Positions 23,573 through 36,521 of a DNA stretch of 64,000 nucleotides are shown one piece after another. The stretch's first letter is position 1. Every line of letters starts with the position of its first letter. The translations under genes were made by a program, and so were the position numbers. Source of the DNA: Isoetes taiwanensis (taxonomy: Eukaryota > Streptophyta > Lycopodiopsida > Isoetales > Isoetaceae); contig JAJEKV010000017.1 of NCBI GenBank assembly GCA_021234155.1, forward strand, positions 11,479,525-11,543,524, written 5' to 3'. The notes beneath the pieces are model-generated. The model was given only the letters and a program-made list of their open reading frames with translations. It did not search any database and was not told the origin of the DNA.

Positions 23573-23733
23573 AATATCTTATTGCCTCTAATACGTTACA
23601 TCTATTCTTAGCCTATCATGATTTTGGCAATTATGTACGTATAGTAATTATACAATTCAATTTTTTAGGAGCATGATAAAACGTTGCACAATCCTATCAT
23701 ATAAAATGAAGCACAAAATGCTATACGTTTATA

Positions 23734-23889
23734 TACAATTATAGATCTATAGCACTAGCTAATTATATTTAGTTAAAATAGTTCCGTAGATTCATTTATT
23801 ACAACAAGGCGTACAATTACAGATCTATAGCACTAGCTAATTATATTTAGTTAAAATAGTTCCGTAGATTCATTTATTACAACAAGGCG
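23734..23889. repeat. Two tandem 78-bp repeats, unit B
   Basis: Same arrangement as 19358-19511, with starts at 23734 and 23812. The 78-base duplication therefore predates the 4.4 kb duplication. Confidence 0.9.
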
Positions 23890-25909
23890 CTGGCCCCGCC
23901 GGCGCCGAATTCTTGTATATTACATATAGCCATAGGTTGTTGAATTATTTAGGTTAACTCTAACCTATAAGGTTTTGTCATCATGACATTTCCTTTTGTC
24001 CCACAACGCAATGCAATTAATTATGCTTCTTATTTTAGATGTACATATGTATATTGCATTTCATATTCTAGAGATTCCCCCTTTCTTTTGTGATTATACT
24101 CTTGAAATACCTCCACCAATTGAGTCGATGTCATCATAACAAGTTGGCCGGACTTGTTAGATTACTTCTTTTCATTTGATTGGATTATTTCTAGGAGGTA
24201 CTAGCTTTATACATGGTCAACAATTATCCTAGTAATGATTCCTTCTTAGCGAGGTGATCAAGCTCACCAAGTGGTTTCACTATATTGGATGTCTGTTGAC
24301 AATCGTGTATAAGTTTAGTTACTCCTGTGCATTTTGTTCCCCATTCTTGACGCTTAGCTCAAACTTGGGGCAATCCTTTCAATGAAGAATATCGGGAAAT
24401 GTCTGTCAATCCCATCATGGACGTTATTGTCCATATGCGTATCCTACTAGTCTCTATGAACTTAGATGCCCGAGCTTGCTAAAAGCTCACTTAAACACCA
24501 CATTAACATAACTTATGAAATAATAAAGCGGTTTTATGGGAAACACCCTTTTTATTTACGATTATGCTAACTAAATAATGAGTGCAAGACTTATCTCCCG
24601 GCATAGGAAGAGCATGATTCTTCCATCGTGGCCATGAAGAGAATGCCCTATCATGCCTAGGATGATGTCTAATGCCTACACCTTTCGTCACCCTTGGCGT
24701 AGAAGATGGCTTCTTCCTCGTAATGGCCATAGACTAGAGGTGCTTGCTTATTATGCATGATCCTATATGACCTTTTTCTCTCTCATGGTGTCTATTTCCA
24801 TCTAAATCGCCAAATAGACTTTAATCTACCTTCCATTCACTTATTCCATTTGTTTGGAGTGGCAAGGTGAAATTCTTCAAATTCGCTCGAGAATCCGGTC
24901 TCCTTCAAGTTGAACTCCTCCTTGATGTCCCCCTTTCTTCATTGGAGGCCTCCCATTGCTGATGGCTTTGGTGGCGTGGTGATGACTTAAAGTTTTTATG
25001 CCCCTTCCCCAGCAAAGTGATGTCATTGAAAATATCTGTTTGTCTTGGGGGTAAGGGCGACTCTCAATCGATATTGTTGTGCCAACTCCATCACCTCTCC
25101 CTTGTCGAGTCCTCCTCTTATGCATGCACCGTGTTGGTAAAAGGCGCAAAAAAGAATGTCGGTTGCTTCACCCATTGAATTGCTCAACATCCCTACCTTC
25201 TCTTATGTTACACTATGGGAGGAGGGAATAACAAGGGAATGTTAATGCATTATTTATATATCATGCACAATTACAATTAGTCCTAATGCTATATGGCCCC
25301 TTGGTGTCTCCTCTCGAGATGCAATGTGCTTCATGACAACATTGTCGATATCCCTTCTAAGCGCAATGTTGTTGTAGATATATCTTCTCTTATTTGTCGT
25401 CAACTTCGTATTTTGGGTAGACTTGTCGATATGTTAAGCTCAGAGATCACATTGTTGGCTATGGACATTACACACTTTTGCCTTGCACTTTAATTAAAGT
25501 TGCAACAAATGTTTTGGCATTGGATATGCTTCCTAATCTTGTTCTTTGACAATAATTGTCCCCTCCACCATGTTGGTAGATACTTGGAGATGCTTCTGAG
25601 GTTGTGCGCAAGTCCTTTGGCTTGATTCCTAAAAATGTTGTTCTTTTCATTGGTTGGACCTCTAATCGCCAATTTTTGGGTTTGTTAAGCTACATGTGAG
25701 GTGCCTAGTCACTTCTCCATGTGCAATCTTACTCCTTTGATCTCCTCGATCTCATGGCTTGGACGTCATTGCATTCTAAGGTATCACGTTGCCTCTTGTC
25801 TTGTAGTCCCTTCAAGTGCCACTTGATGATGCTTCACACTTTTGAGCTTCATTTTGCCTCTATGGAGCTTGTCGAAGTAGTTGATTGCTAGCACTTCTCC
25901 AGCTTTTGG

Positions 25910-26689
25910 TGTTGAAGGTGTTCCTGGCAACCTTTCAACCTCAATGGCTTAGAACGTCCACGTTGCTTAAGGCAACCACTCTATGTGAGAAAATCCCAAG
26001 AACAAAGCCTGAACACAAGTTTAGCACTGCTTTTCCAAATCAGAAAAAGACTGCTTCAGTAAGAATGATGCCATTTGCAAGCAAAGAGAGATTTGATCAT
26101 GATTTCAAATGTTAAAGCTGCTTAAAGTCTTAAGGAATGCAGAGCCAAAAGTTAGATGCCAAAAGATTTGTAGAGATCACTCAAACATTCAGTTATGACT
26201 GGGTAAAAAATGAGTCAATATCCCTTGTAGTGAGCAAATTTTTGCAGATCGAAGGATATGAATCTTTTTTGAGTTCTGACACCTGATTCTCTCTCTGAGA
26301 TGTTTGCACACAAGGATCAAACACTCTTTTTGCAAAAGCAAATGTAAGAAAGCCTTTAAATTCAAGATATTTTCAAACAGACTGTTATAGTGATAAAACA
26401 ACAAGCCATTCTTTGCAAATTGATTTTTGCTGGTCCTTTCTGAGCTCCGAATATATTCTACAACTCCTAGTGGTCTGTAAACAAGGAAGAACTCCTCTTT
26501 TGGTCCAAATTGCAGCAGGAATCCTCAGGGTGAAATTTTCTTACTTGGAAAGTGCAATGATATGCAACAGAAACAAGAACAAGCAAATTCAAATTGCTCT
26601 TTTTATGTCTTTTCAAACTTTTTTTTATGCTTTTTTCTTTTTTTTTGATGAATGATTATCTATTCTCTATCATGCACTGATCTACTTGC
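25910..26689 (-). mobile_element. LTR-end fragment, unit B, first
   Basis: Counterpart of 21524-22295 in the second tandem unit. Confidence 0.55.
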
Positions 26690-28069
26690 TGTTGAAGGTG
26701 TTCATGGCAAAACCTTCAACTTCAATGGTCTAGAACCTCCAGGTTGCTTAAGGCAACACTCTATGTGAATTAAGCTTCAACACAAACTTTGAACTGCTTT
26801 TCCAGATCAGAAAAAAGACAGCTTTAAAAAGAACAATGCCATTTGCAAGCAAACCAAGATTTGATCATGATCTCAATTGTAACAGCTGCTCAAGGTCTTG
26901 AAGAATGCTAAGCCAGAAGTCAGATGCCTTATGAATACAAATCACCCAAATACACATTCATTCATTTGGGTCAATATTTGGTCAATATCCACGGGCGGAG
27001 AGCAATTTTCACGCAAATCGAAGATATGAGTCTTTTTGTGTTTTGATGCACGGATCTCCTTTTAAGATGTGCGCACACAATGATCAAACACACACTTTGC
27101 AAAAGGCAGTGTGCAAAATATCTTGCGATTTTAAGATTTGGTCACGACCATTTATCCACACGATCGAGAAAAAGCGACAAGCAAGATTTTTATCAAATCG
27201 AGTTTTAGAGGTTCTTTTTGTTTTTGGAATATATCCTAAAGCTTTTTATGATTTGCAAGCAATGGGTAGCTATTTGGTCGGTCTAAGATGCAATTATAGA
27301 CTTAAATATGCAATTTTTGGCTTAAGAAAGCAACAGAAGCTAAAATTTCTATTGGCTGATGGGGTATGTATGTTTTTTTAAGCAATTCTCATCTTTTATG
27401 CTCTTACCTACACGAATTTCTTCTTGCAAATGTCTCATACCTCTTAACAAGCACAAAAACCTTATTGTTTTACCTTTCTCGAAAAGTAGAGAAAATTATA
27501 CTCGACTATATCTCCAAGGGTTGGGATTTTCATACATTTAAGAATGACCACATCATTAAACAGGATCAAGTCGGTCTTCGGATCAGCAAATAAAATGGAA
27601 ACATCAAATAATCCATAGATGTCGATGCTTTCGGAAGGCATATTCAAGCATAAATCTTGAGAACCAATCTCCCCAAAGAAGACTTCGATCCAATATTGCT
27701 CAAAGCACTTTCGAATTCCTTACGTGATCATTCCCCTTTTTTAATTTACATTCCGGCTGTTCTTGATGATTTTGGCCTATATTCTTGTCTTTTTGCTCAA
27801 TTAAGTGGTTCTTGGCATGATTTAGGCAGATCAGGGTATTTTATGATGATTTGGCGGTTAATCTGAGGTAAACAGACGGATCTTGGCACAACACGCCCAC
27901 ACACGGGTATACCATGTGGCGGGGAGATTGGATGGGAGAGAGTCAAGGCGGGGGGTAGATAGGAATTTTTTTTTTTTTTGCACTTTTGAACTTAGGCACA
28001 ATTCTCAAGAACCTGAAAATGAGGGCCAATATGAGGCCTTGGTAAGAATATGGTGAAGTGGCAAGTAGG
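26690..28069 (-). mobile_element. LTR fragment reaching beyond unit B
   Basis: It starts with the same end structure at 26690 and crosses the end of the tandem duplication at 27190. At 27800-28060 it resembles the middle of the LTR at 28070-31806 (ggggggtagataggaattttt, then atgagggccaatatgaggcc). It is cut at 28070 by the next LTR. Unit B therefore shows how the fragment in unit A originally continued. Confidence 0.55.
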
Positions 28070-28948
28070 TGTTGAAGGTGTTCCTGGCAAAACCTTCAAC
28101 CTCAGTGGTCTAGAACCTCCAGGTTGCTTAAGGCAACCACTATGTGTGGAAAATTACCAAGTTGAAATCTCAAATCTCAATTCTCAATCACTTTCCCAAA
28201 AGAGAAAAAAGGTCGCCTTGCAAGAAAAGATGCCAAATGCAAACAAGCAAGAGTTTGCTTATGATTTTTGGTGCTAAAGCTACTTAAGAACTGAGGAATG
28301 TTGGGCATAAAGTCAGACAGATTTTGATCAGTGCAAATCACTCAAAAATGCACTCCAATATCCCTCGCAGAGAATGAAATTTTGTAACTCCAAAAAGGCA
28401 GCTCCTTTTTGGGATTTGTTGCTTGGATTTTTTCCTAGTATGCCTGCACACAATGGTCAAGTAGTCTTTTTGCAAAGAGATGTGCAAATTTTCTTGGAAA
28501 TTAGAGCTTAGGTCTGATAGACTGTTACACATTATGAACAGCAAACTAATCTTGAGCTAATTGATGCTTGAGAGTTCTTTTTTGACTTTTAGAGTAATGT
28601 TATCTATGCTTTTGTAGGTGAAAGGATGCAGGTTACCCAATGAAAATGCAAATATGGACTAGTATGAGCAGACTCTTGACCTAATTATGCAAGTGCAAAT
28701 CTCTATCAGACGAATATGAAAGCACTTTGATTATCATAAGCCTATTACTGTATATGCTTATATGCAATTTATTTTTTGCTATATTTAAGCTGTCATATTT
28801 TCATGATGCCCAACACAATGCCAACAGAAATCATTTCCAAATATTTTCCCAAGGATCGGATTTTCATTCAATTAAGAATCACACAGCACACAAAATAATC
28901 CCAAGGTCTATGTCTTGGGCATAGGATCAAAACAAGTATTCAGTCAGG

Positions 28949-29836
28949 TTTCTATGCCAGTGGATTCGCCTTTACCAGAGTGTATAGTGGTTAAAAGTGG
29001 TCCTTGGTATAAGAAATTGGATCTTAAGCTTTTGAATGGACCGAGAATTGGCTAAACATTTCTGATAAAGAGGCTTTTGCTTTGGCTTTCATAGAGGCCC
29101 TCGTGTATCTCAAGCTTACGTTAAACCTTACGCTTTATTTTAGGTTCAAGTTCATGGTGTTAATTCTGCACCTACTCATGATCAACCTATGCCAGTTGTT
29201 TTACACTCCTCGGCTATGGAAGTTGATTTACATCCAGTTCCAATGGCACCGTCTTTAGCACCATCCTCTCTATCTATTGTTCCTTTTACCATAAGGTGAT
29301 GTTTCTAGGAGTGAAGTTGATATCGTCTAGCTCCAACGGCGTTGTCTCTAGCACCTAAGTATCGCCTATTGTTCTGCATTTGTACCTTCACATGCACCTA
29401 TTGTTCCCTTTATTCCTCAAGGTGACACTTCTTCTTCTCGATCGTCTAAGATAGTTATGGATGATTGTCCTAATAGTCCGAGTAATAGAAGCGTTATGGC
29501 AACATGCCACTTGGAAAAAGGTTGCCGGGATGGGGTCTCGTGCAAGGAAGAGGTCAAAGAAGGTATCTTCGTGAGGCCCCTCAAGGCGTCATAATCTCCG
29601 AGTTCAGATAATACGATGTCTAGTAATGATTGTATTGATGTGGTAGAACATGCTGATTGTGATGAGGCTATTAAACGCCTCAAGATGGTACAAGATATTT
29701 GATTATGTACTGTGTATGGGTGGTTTTGCTTAAGGGACTTCGTAGTCCTCTAGGTTTTGAGTTCCATTTCACAGACCTCTTGTATGTTTCTTGATTTTTT
29801 CATGAATAATAGACTGCCGTCCTTCAACAAAAAAAA
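28949..29836 (+). mobile_element. Poly(A) retroposon with 15-bp target duplication, copy 2
   Basis: Flanked by AAGTATTCAGTCAGG at 28934-28948 and 29837-29851, with an A-run at the 3' end. It carries the same 3' UTR as copy 1 (591-1490). The end of its open frame, KRLKMVQDI followed by TGA, is preserved. No reverse transcriptase is present. Confidence 0.82.
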
Positions 29837-30911
29837 AAGTATTCAGTCAGGTAATTCATAGAAAATATCAAAAATTCATGCATGATCTGGTGTGTGGAAG
29901 ATAAATCCAAGCTCAAACCCTCGAAACCGGTCTTTCTTCAAAGATCCGCGATCAGTTTTTCGCCTCAAAACCCTCAAAAAATCTCTGAGCATTCTTTTCC
30001 CTTTTCAAATCCTCAGTTCCAGCCTGTTCTTGGCAGATCCGGGCCGACTCTTTGTTTTTTAGTTCAATTGATGGGTTCTTGGTGCAATGCAGGCCAATCC
30101 GAAGTGTCTACGCCATGATTAGGTAGTTGATTCGGGTGAATTTTGCCGGATCTTGGTGTAGCAGGGGATTAGGGTTCTTGAGAAATAGACTCGATATATC
30201 CCACATGCAAGTTTCAAGAAAGATGACCAAGGTATATAAGGAATAATAGATGCAATATTATTAATTATAACGTGCTATATCCACATGGGACTCGGTACCT
30301 CCACCCCCCCCGGGTGTACCCGCGTGGTGGGGGTGATTGAACTTGGGGAATCTAGGCTTTGGGGGGAGGGAGGAGATAGGAATTTTTTTTTTGCAACATG
30401 TAGCCTGGCACATTTCCCAAGAAATCCAATATGAAGGCCTAAATGAACACATTTTTTAAAATTCCTTTTTGCAAAAAGAATCTTTTTCGATGCTCTCCAT
30501 GATGGTGGAATCTTTTTTGCAAAATTAGATTTTTCATTTTTGCCTTAAAAGAGTATGGAAATAATGAGGTGGCAAGCAGGCAAGATGAATTGGCAAGATG
30601 AAGATGACATGGCAAAAGGGGGGGTGATGAGGTGTCAAACAACTTGGCAAGGAACATTTTTCTAGTCAAAACATGTGATGAGGTGGAGGTGATTAATGTG
30701 ACACATGGATGATGATGAAGTGTTGGTGATGATGTGGCAAGATAACATGTCATCCTTATGATCTTAAACAATTTATTTTGAAGAATCTTTGAAAAGAATG
30801 GAATTTTCAATGGGGTGACACATGTGTGATGTGACATGGCAATGAAGATGATGTGTATGATGACTTGGCCATTTTAAGTGATGACATGGGTCAATTTAAT
30901 GTTAATGCATA

Positions 30912-31210
30912 TTTTTTTTTTTTTTTTTTTTTTGAAGGACGTCAAGCTTTATTCACCAACTAGAAACCAGAGCAACATAAATGCAAAGACAGGATTATAA
31001 CCCCAGTGGACAAACCGATCCAACTGAGCACAACCACCTGCCTATGCAAAAGAATGAATCTGAAGGTAAGTATGCCAGATCAGTACTTTCTTCTCTTGAT
31101 CAAGAGAAGAACAATTGTAAGCCATAACAATTTTATCTTGCGCCCACTGAAGAACAACCTCATCTGCAGTATCTATGCCCTTAAAGATAAACAACCTCCC
31201 TCTCTTCCAG
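30912..31210 (-). mobile_element. 5'-truncated LINE 3' end, copy 2
   Basis: Poly-T at 30912-30933, then the reverse-complement 3' end, with ATGCAT on both sides (30905-30910 and 31211-31216). A minus-strand frame of 60 codons at 31042-31224 (WKRGRLFIFKGIDTADEVV...) may be the C-terminal end of the LINE protein. Confidence 0.72.
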
Positions 31211-33792
31211 ATGCATTTAGGCAACTCTTTGACTTTTGTTGATTCCCTTAGGAATTTGCCCTTTAGCCATTTGACTTCTAGAGAGAGAATTTGACCCTAG
31301 ACCATGGGTATGGCCAAATCAAGTGAAAATTTTGCTTTTTACAAGATGGTGATGGTGATGGTATGGTGGGTGTGTGTAGTGTGAATGACATATGAAAGAG
31401 ATGTTTTGACTAGAAAAACTAGGCTAATTTGCTTTAGGAAATGAAAGCTAGGCATGGAACTTGAGGTCACATATGCATGTTTTCATGGAAAAGGATATGG
31501 AAGGCTTGAGATGGAGATCATAGGATATAGTTATGCCAAGAACTCAAATGGAAACATCACATACCAAGAACACTTCAAGGGGTCTTCAAATCTTCAAAGT
31601 TGTCTTGCTTGAATCACCTTCCCTAGCATGCTTGTGTGATCTTTTATGAATGTCCTCACCTTGGTCTTCAAGTCTCCACTTCATAATGTGCAAAGATGCA
31701 TTCTCTTCAAATGAATTGTGCTCGTGTATCTGTGTTCAAATCCAAGTGTAAGCATGAGTAAATCACATTGTGTCTTGCTCTTCTATGCTGCCATAGCATG
31801 GCAGCATCATGCCAAACAAAAAGAACATGCTGGTCCCCCAGCCTTGCCAATGACAAAGTAGAATTCCAGCCAGCTGCCAATATGGAGGTGTGTTTGGCAG
31901 ATTAATGGACCTGCAATGGAATAAAAGAAGATGGTGATGGCAGATCTTCAGGATGGTATGAACATGATCATGAATGTGAACTGCAAGTGAACCTGCATGA
32001 CAAGCATGATTATTAGTGTTGCCCCCAAAGAGCAACATACTAATTGTGGTTTATGTATTCAAGTTAGATTAAGTTATTATGAAAGACTAGGTCAAAGTTT
32101 GGAAGAGCTTGGTAGTCAACATTGATATGAAGGTCAAGTGAGTCTCACCTTCTAGGTCAACAAGTGTTCAAGCCAAAAAGTTCACAAGAGGTACTTCATT
32201 TAAGGTCAAAGGCTTAGCCAAGAATATGCTCTAGGATAATCTGGGATATGAAGTTTGGAAGATACTATTTGAAGTTTGGAAGATACTATTTGAAGTTTGG
32301 AAGATAAAGTTTGGAAGACCCCATGGTATATAGTTTTTAATTTTAGCTTTTACCTCACCCCACTACCTCCATTCTTGCACCTTTGGCTCAACATTGCCCT
32401 CATACCTATTGCTTATTCCCTTGCCATGCTCACCTTGCCATAATTACCATCTTGCTCAATTCCTTTGCCATTTCCTCCAAATATCACTACATTGCTTATT
32501 CAAAAAACATTCAAGCCCTTGTTGCAAAGATATTATTCCCTTCTTTTGCATTTTTACTTTTATCTCCTTAATAGCCCTTCATAATTTCTTTTGCCTCCAT
32601 TCCTACTCCATCATGCTCTCATTGGTATATTCTAAGCCTTGTCAAAAGATGCCCAAAAGATTCTATATCCCTTTACACATGTGGGTAATCTTCCCTATGG
32701 TTGAAAAGTTAGGACCTCTTTTAAATATTCCATCAAAAATGCCTTTAAACCATTGGCCAAGTTTCTTAAATGATCAAATACGGATATACAGGGCATATTC
32801 CTTCAAAATTACGAAACCGTATCGCGAAAAATATGCGAAAATACTGCTGATGAACCCTAAAACTGGAAATCCGGCTCGAATCACGCCATCCCGCGCTCCA
32901 TTCTCCCTGGAACCACTCTATTCTTGGATTCCGGAACCTAAGCAACAATTTAAGCCTAAATTTATTACCTGAAATCACTGGAATCAAAATTCAAAAAACT
33001 ATATACAGGGGAAACACAATCACAACATTTTCGAAGGCCCAGACGCACTCAAATCTGACATTGATCAATGATGAGCATGACTTAAAATATTCTTGAAGTC
33101 CCTGAGCATTCCTCGACTGGATTTGCAAAGATCTAGTTGATATTACCTTCAGAAATTATCTTATGACTCATGATGGTTATTTTACAGTACTTGAAGCTTT
33201 GAAGCACCATTATCTATTGTTATTATGATGTACTTACCTTCATATCAATATAATTTGACTGCCAAGTTGTTAAATCTATCTCTGATACTTTTCTTAGCAA
33301 TTCTTGCCTCAAAATATTTTACAGAAAATCCCTGAGTGTCCCTAAGCACGATTAGTCTACTTGCCATCCATTCTTAGATCATTTGTGAGCTAAAGGCTTT
33401 GGAAAAATAAAAAAATACCGCATCTAGTTCAAGTTAGAAAAAATAACATTCTGTTCTGATCACTTTTTTACTGTATTTTGTCAAATCCAGCCTCAAAAAA
33501 TACTTCCAAAATTCCAAGTGAGATTTTGACTGCATAGCTCTCTTTCTCATCACCATTAGAGTACATTTGCTTTGGAAATTCCCAAAAATACACTTAGCAA
33601 CTCCAAATCTCATTTTCTGATCACTGTTTTCACAGTTTGACCTCTATTGACCAATTTTTGACCCCACTTTGAGATTGAATATCTCTCAAATTTATAGTCT
33701 GACTTGGTCAGAGACTTCATCACTGGATTCCCACAACTTTTCTGAGCAAGTCTGAAGCAGTTGACTCAGAGAATCAATCCATTCCTCATCAC

Positions 33793-34966
33793 CAGGGTAT
33801 TTTTTAAGCGCCCTATATTTTTATAGGGCCAGAAACAACTGGCTACTGGCCATGTAGAATAAATAACTTGGCGTAGTTTGGCCTGGCGATATTTTGCACC
33901 TTCTTGCTAAGATGGCGTAACTGAACTGGCGCAACTATGATATTTTTATTTTGCTACATTAACAAATTGGCTACGAGCAAATTTGTGTTGGTTAAGATAG
34001 GAACATGCTTTAGTAGTGAAAACACGACGTTGGCCACAACCACCTAGGCGTCTTCCCCAAATAATACGTTCAAATTGCTTTGGATCATAGTCCTTATCAT
34101 TTGCAAATTCATAGCCTTCATGAAGACCCTCAATTTGGCCTATGAAAATGGACGTAGACGATGATATAGTGATGCGCTGCTTTGTCCTCGATGCCACAGG
34201 TCCCAAGAACTCATTTATTCTCTTTTGTGAAGCCCCCTCCATGCTGCATAAATTTGATGATTGGCTTCAACAACTACTTTTGCACATCTGAATAATTTTG
34301 CACAACTGAATAGGGTAAAAACTAACCTGAATTGATGAAGCTAAGGCTTAGATTGTAGATGGGAATGGATCTCCATCTCAATCAACTTGTGAATACAAAT
34401 CGGGAGTGCTCTGCAAATGACAATAAAATATAATATTAAAATTATCATCCCTGTTCAGAGACTAACATCCCATTTATATCTATATTCACATGAATAACGA
34501 AACAAATGCATACGAGAAGAACAGGAAAAACACAGACTCGACAGGGTAGAATAAACTAAACCTGTATGAAAGGGCGGCTTCGGATGCTAGCTTGGTCAAA
34601 TTAAAAAATGTATATGAAACCCTAATCTTAGAGGACTATAAGTGGTGATTCTTAGATGGACATGTGGTCGAGATGTAATATGGCCACCCCCTTACCCATT
34701 AAAATTTACCTTAGGTTCTAATTGGCTACCTCGATAAGTTTTTTCCCACGTACAAAAAATCGAATTGGCCACACCCTGTGCTTAGCCGAATTTAGTAAAT
34801 ATCGAATTGGCTACTAAACGAGTAAAATGTACAAATTCGTGTTTTGAACTGGCCACTACCCTTCGGTCAGGGCATGAACGTATCCTACTCTGGCGTAGCC
34901 AACCATTTCTGAAAAAATATGAATGTGTGGCCAACTGGCCCGCCGGGGCCACTAAAAAATACCCTG
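33793..34966. mobile_element. hAT-like non-autonomous DNA transposon, copy 2
   Basis: 1174 bases bounded by perfect 14-bp inverted repeats CAGGGTATTTTTTA and TAAAAAATACCCTG. The flanks are an 8-bp target duplication CTCATCAC (33785-33792 and 34967-34974). An 8-bp duplication and CAGGG ends are the hallmarks of the hAT superfamily. The homologous LTR at 49059-50938 lacks the insert at this point, giving an empty site. It encodes no full transposase, only a 98-codon minus-strand frame. Confidence 0.92.
33946..34242 (-). CDS. 98-aa hypothetical ORF inside hAT-like element, copy 2
   Basis: Same frame as 5585-5881 (MEGASQKRINEF...). It has a short acidic centre (YEFANDKDYDP) and a basic C-terminal third (GRRLGGCGQRR). 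I do not recognise a domain. Its persistence in a CAG-poor stretch may only mean that few miscalls fall there. Confidence 0.3.
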   Translation of the reverse strand: MEGASQKRINEFLGPVASRTKQRITISSSTSIFIGQIEGLHEGYEFANDKDYDPKQFERIIWGRRLGGCGQRRVFTTKACSYLNQHKFARSQFVNVAK

Positions 34967-35168
34967 CTCATCACTACAACCATTTGAGTCAAGGCACCTT
35001 TCTAGAAATGGGAAAGGTATAACACTTTGAGTTTTTGAACTTTTCTTTAGATCTATCTTGCATAGACTGATCACCTTAAGTGATCTGGAGGTTCTAATCC
35101 CAATTTGAGTGTAAACTCAGGTTGGTTCCTTGTGGTTGATTTTTAAGCCAGGTTTAGGGTCAACATTT

Positions 35169-35186
35169 TGGAGGTTCTACCGAGAT
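35169..35186 (+). other. Primer-binding site, tRNA-Gln type, copy 2
   Basis: TGGAGGTTCTACCGAGAT begins three bases after the LTR end at 35165. It is identical to the sites at 6796 and, on the minus strand, 49055. Confidence 0.8.
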
Positions 35187-35206
35187 CTTCCTGGATTTCA
35201 GAACTC

Positions 35207-36521
35207 ATGGTTCCAAAACAAAAATTCCCAGCAGAGCAAGAACCATTAGAAGATGTTGATGTACCAGATCATTGCAGAGAAAGGCCATTGCCTTCAAGTT
35301 TTTCAACTAGCTTGCTTCAGAATCTGCCATATCAGTTTGAATTGAATGTCCCCGTCCCCTTACCCACTTTTTGATTCCGGTATGAGTGCTAATAACTTTA
35401 GAGAATATTTGAAGATTATTACAGGGGATTATGGTTTTAAGAAAGGGTGCAAGCTTTCAAATTTGAAAAATGCTTCAAAGAAGAGAGTGAAGGCGGGTGC
35501 ACAGTTAACTTATGAAAAGTTAATGGGAACCACCTCATGGGATGAGCTTGTCAAGAAATTCTTGGATAGGTTTGGTAAGTTGGCTGCTCCAAAAGATTTG
35601 GTTAATGAGTTGCAAAGCTTTTCTATACATGCAGGGGAAAGTGTGAATCAGTACAAAGAAAGATTTAGTACATACATGAGTAGGTGCCAAAGAGCTCAAG
35701 TCACAATTCCACCCCTTTTTCTGGTCACTGCTTTCATCAATGGTTTGGAAAGGAGACCAGATATCCAAAGAAAGCTGCTCAAGATCCAAGCTGCTGAAGG
35801 TTTCGATTCTATATACAAAGTTTTTGCCAAAACCACTGACCTTACTCAGATGCTTTCTACTTTGCCTGACAAACATCATGCTTCCTATCATAACCATGAT
35901 CCTTTCTACCCTGATGCCATTGATGCAAAGTATGACCATCACCCTTCCATTCCAGTTTATGCCATACAGAAGGAAAAGAAGAAATCTAAAGAGGAGGAAG
36001 CTAACTCTCAGGTTGCAGAGCTCAAGGCAGATCTGTCTAAAGTCACTGAGGCTTTAGCAGAATTAACCAAATGACTGGTTGAGCTTAAGGCTACAAGAAC
36101 AGGTAAAACTTATCCTGAATGTATTCATTGTAATAGGAACTCCCATCCATCAGAAATTTGTTATTGGCAAGTGTGTCCCAAATGCAACAGAAAAGGTCAT
36201 TTTGGAAAGGAATGCCCTATTTGTTCTTTTTGTAAAGAGATTGGCCATACTGATATCAAGTGTGCTGTTAAGGAATATTTTGCTAAGCAGGAAAAGGAAA
36301 AGAGACCAGAACCTAAACCTCCTGTGAGATTTGCTGAATCAAGTACCTCTGTAAGGTTTATTCAGGCTACAGAAGTTCTCAAAGCTGAAGAGGTTATGGC
36401 AGTGCAAACTAGAAGTATGAATGAAGCCAATGTGCATGCTGAATCAAGCAGACATCCTACTGCCAGGCTTTCATTTTCTCCACCACCTGTAGTGGAGCTG
36501 TTGACCCTAAACCTGGCTTAA
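35207..36521 (+). pseudogene. gag: gag of non-autonomous gypsy element, copy 2
   Basis: Gag forms the particle that packages element RNA. The frame starts MVPKQKFPAEQEP and matches the gag start of the minus-strand element (MAPKQKFPAEQEP). It contains the retrotransposon-gag region (MGTTSWDELVKKFLDRFG, GESVNQYKERFSTYM) and two zinc knuckles of form CX2CX4HX4C (CPKCNRKGHFGKEC, CSFCKEIGHTDIKC). Two breaks are seen: a one-base shift in a T run near 35368 and an in-frame TGA at 36072. The frame ends inside the neighbouring inverted LTR at 36521. No protease or polymerase follows, so the element depends on a partner. Confidence 0.88.

Larger units (their letters stand above)
22786..27190. repeat. 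4.4 kb tandem duplication, unit B
   Basis: Head-to-tail copy of 18413-22785. After 27190 the sequence departs (tatcaaatcgag) and continues as LTR-like DNA. Unit B also shows small insertions such as ctggccccgccggcgcc near 23889 that are absent from unit A. Confidence 0.92.
28070..31806 (-). mobile_element. Minus-oriented Ty3/gypsy-type LTR, copy 2
   Basis: The outer end at 28070 is TGTTGAAGG...CCTTCAAC, a hairpin with CCTGGC in its loop, followed by GGTTGCTTAAGGCAACC at 28122-28138. The other end is the TGCTGCC...GGCAGCA hairpin at 31786-31806. Without its two retroposon inserts it is about 2.5 kb. No clean 5-bp target duplication is visible, so at least one boundary has been altered. Confidence 0.65.
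32017..35165 (+). mobile_element. 5' LTR of gag-only gypsy element, copy 2 (interrupted by hAT)
   Basis: Starts with the TGTTGCC...GCAACA hairpin (32017-32037) and ends GGGTCAACA at 35165. Removing the hAT insert leaves 1.97 kb, close to the 1.88 kb LTR at 49059-50938. It matches that LTR in order: the tttggaagaccccatgg module, the gaccaattttgacc stretch and the end hairpin. A 21-bp triplication lies at 32249-32310. Confidence 0.85.
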
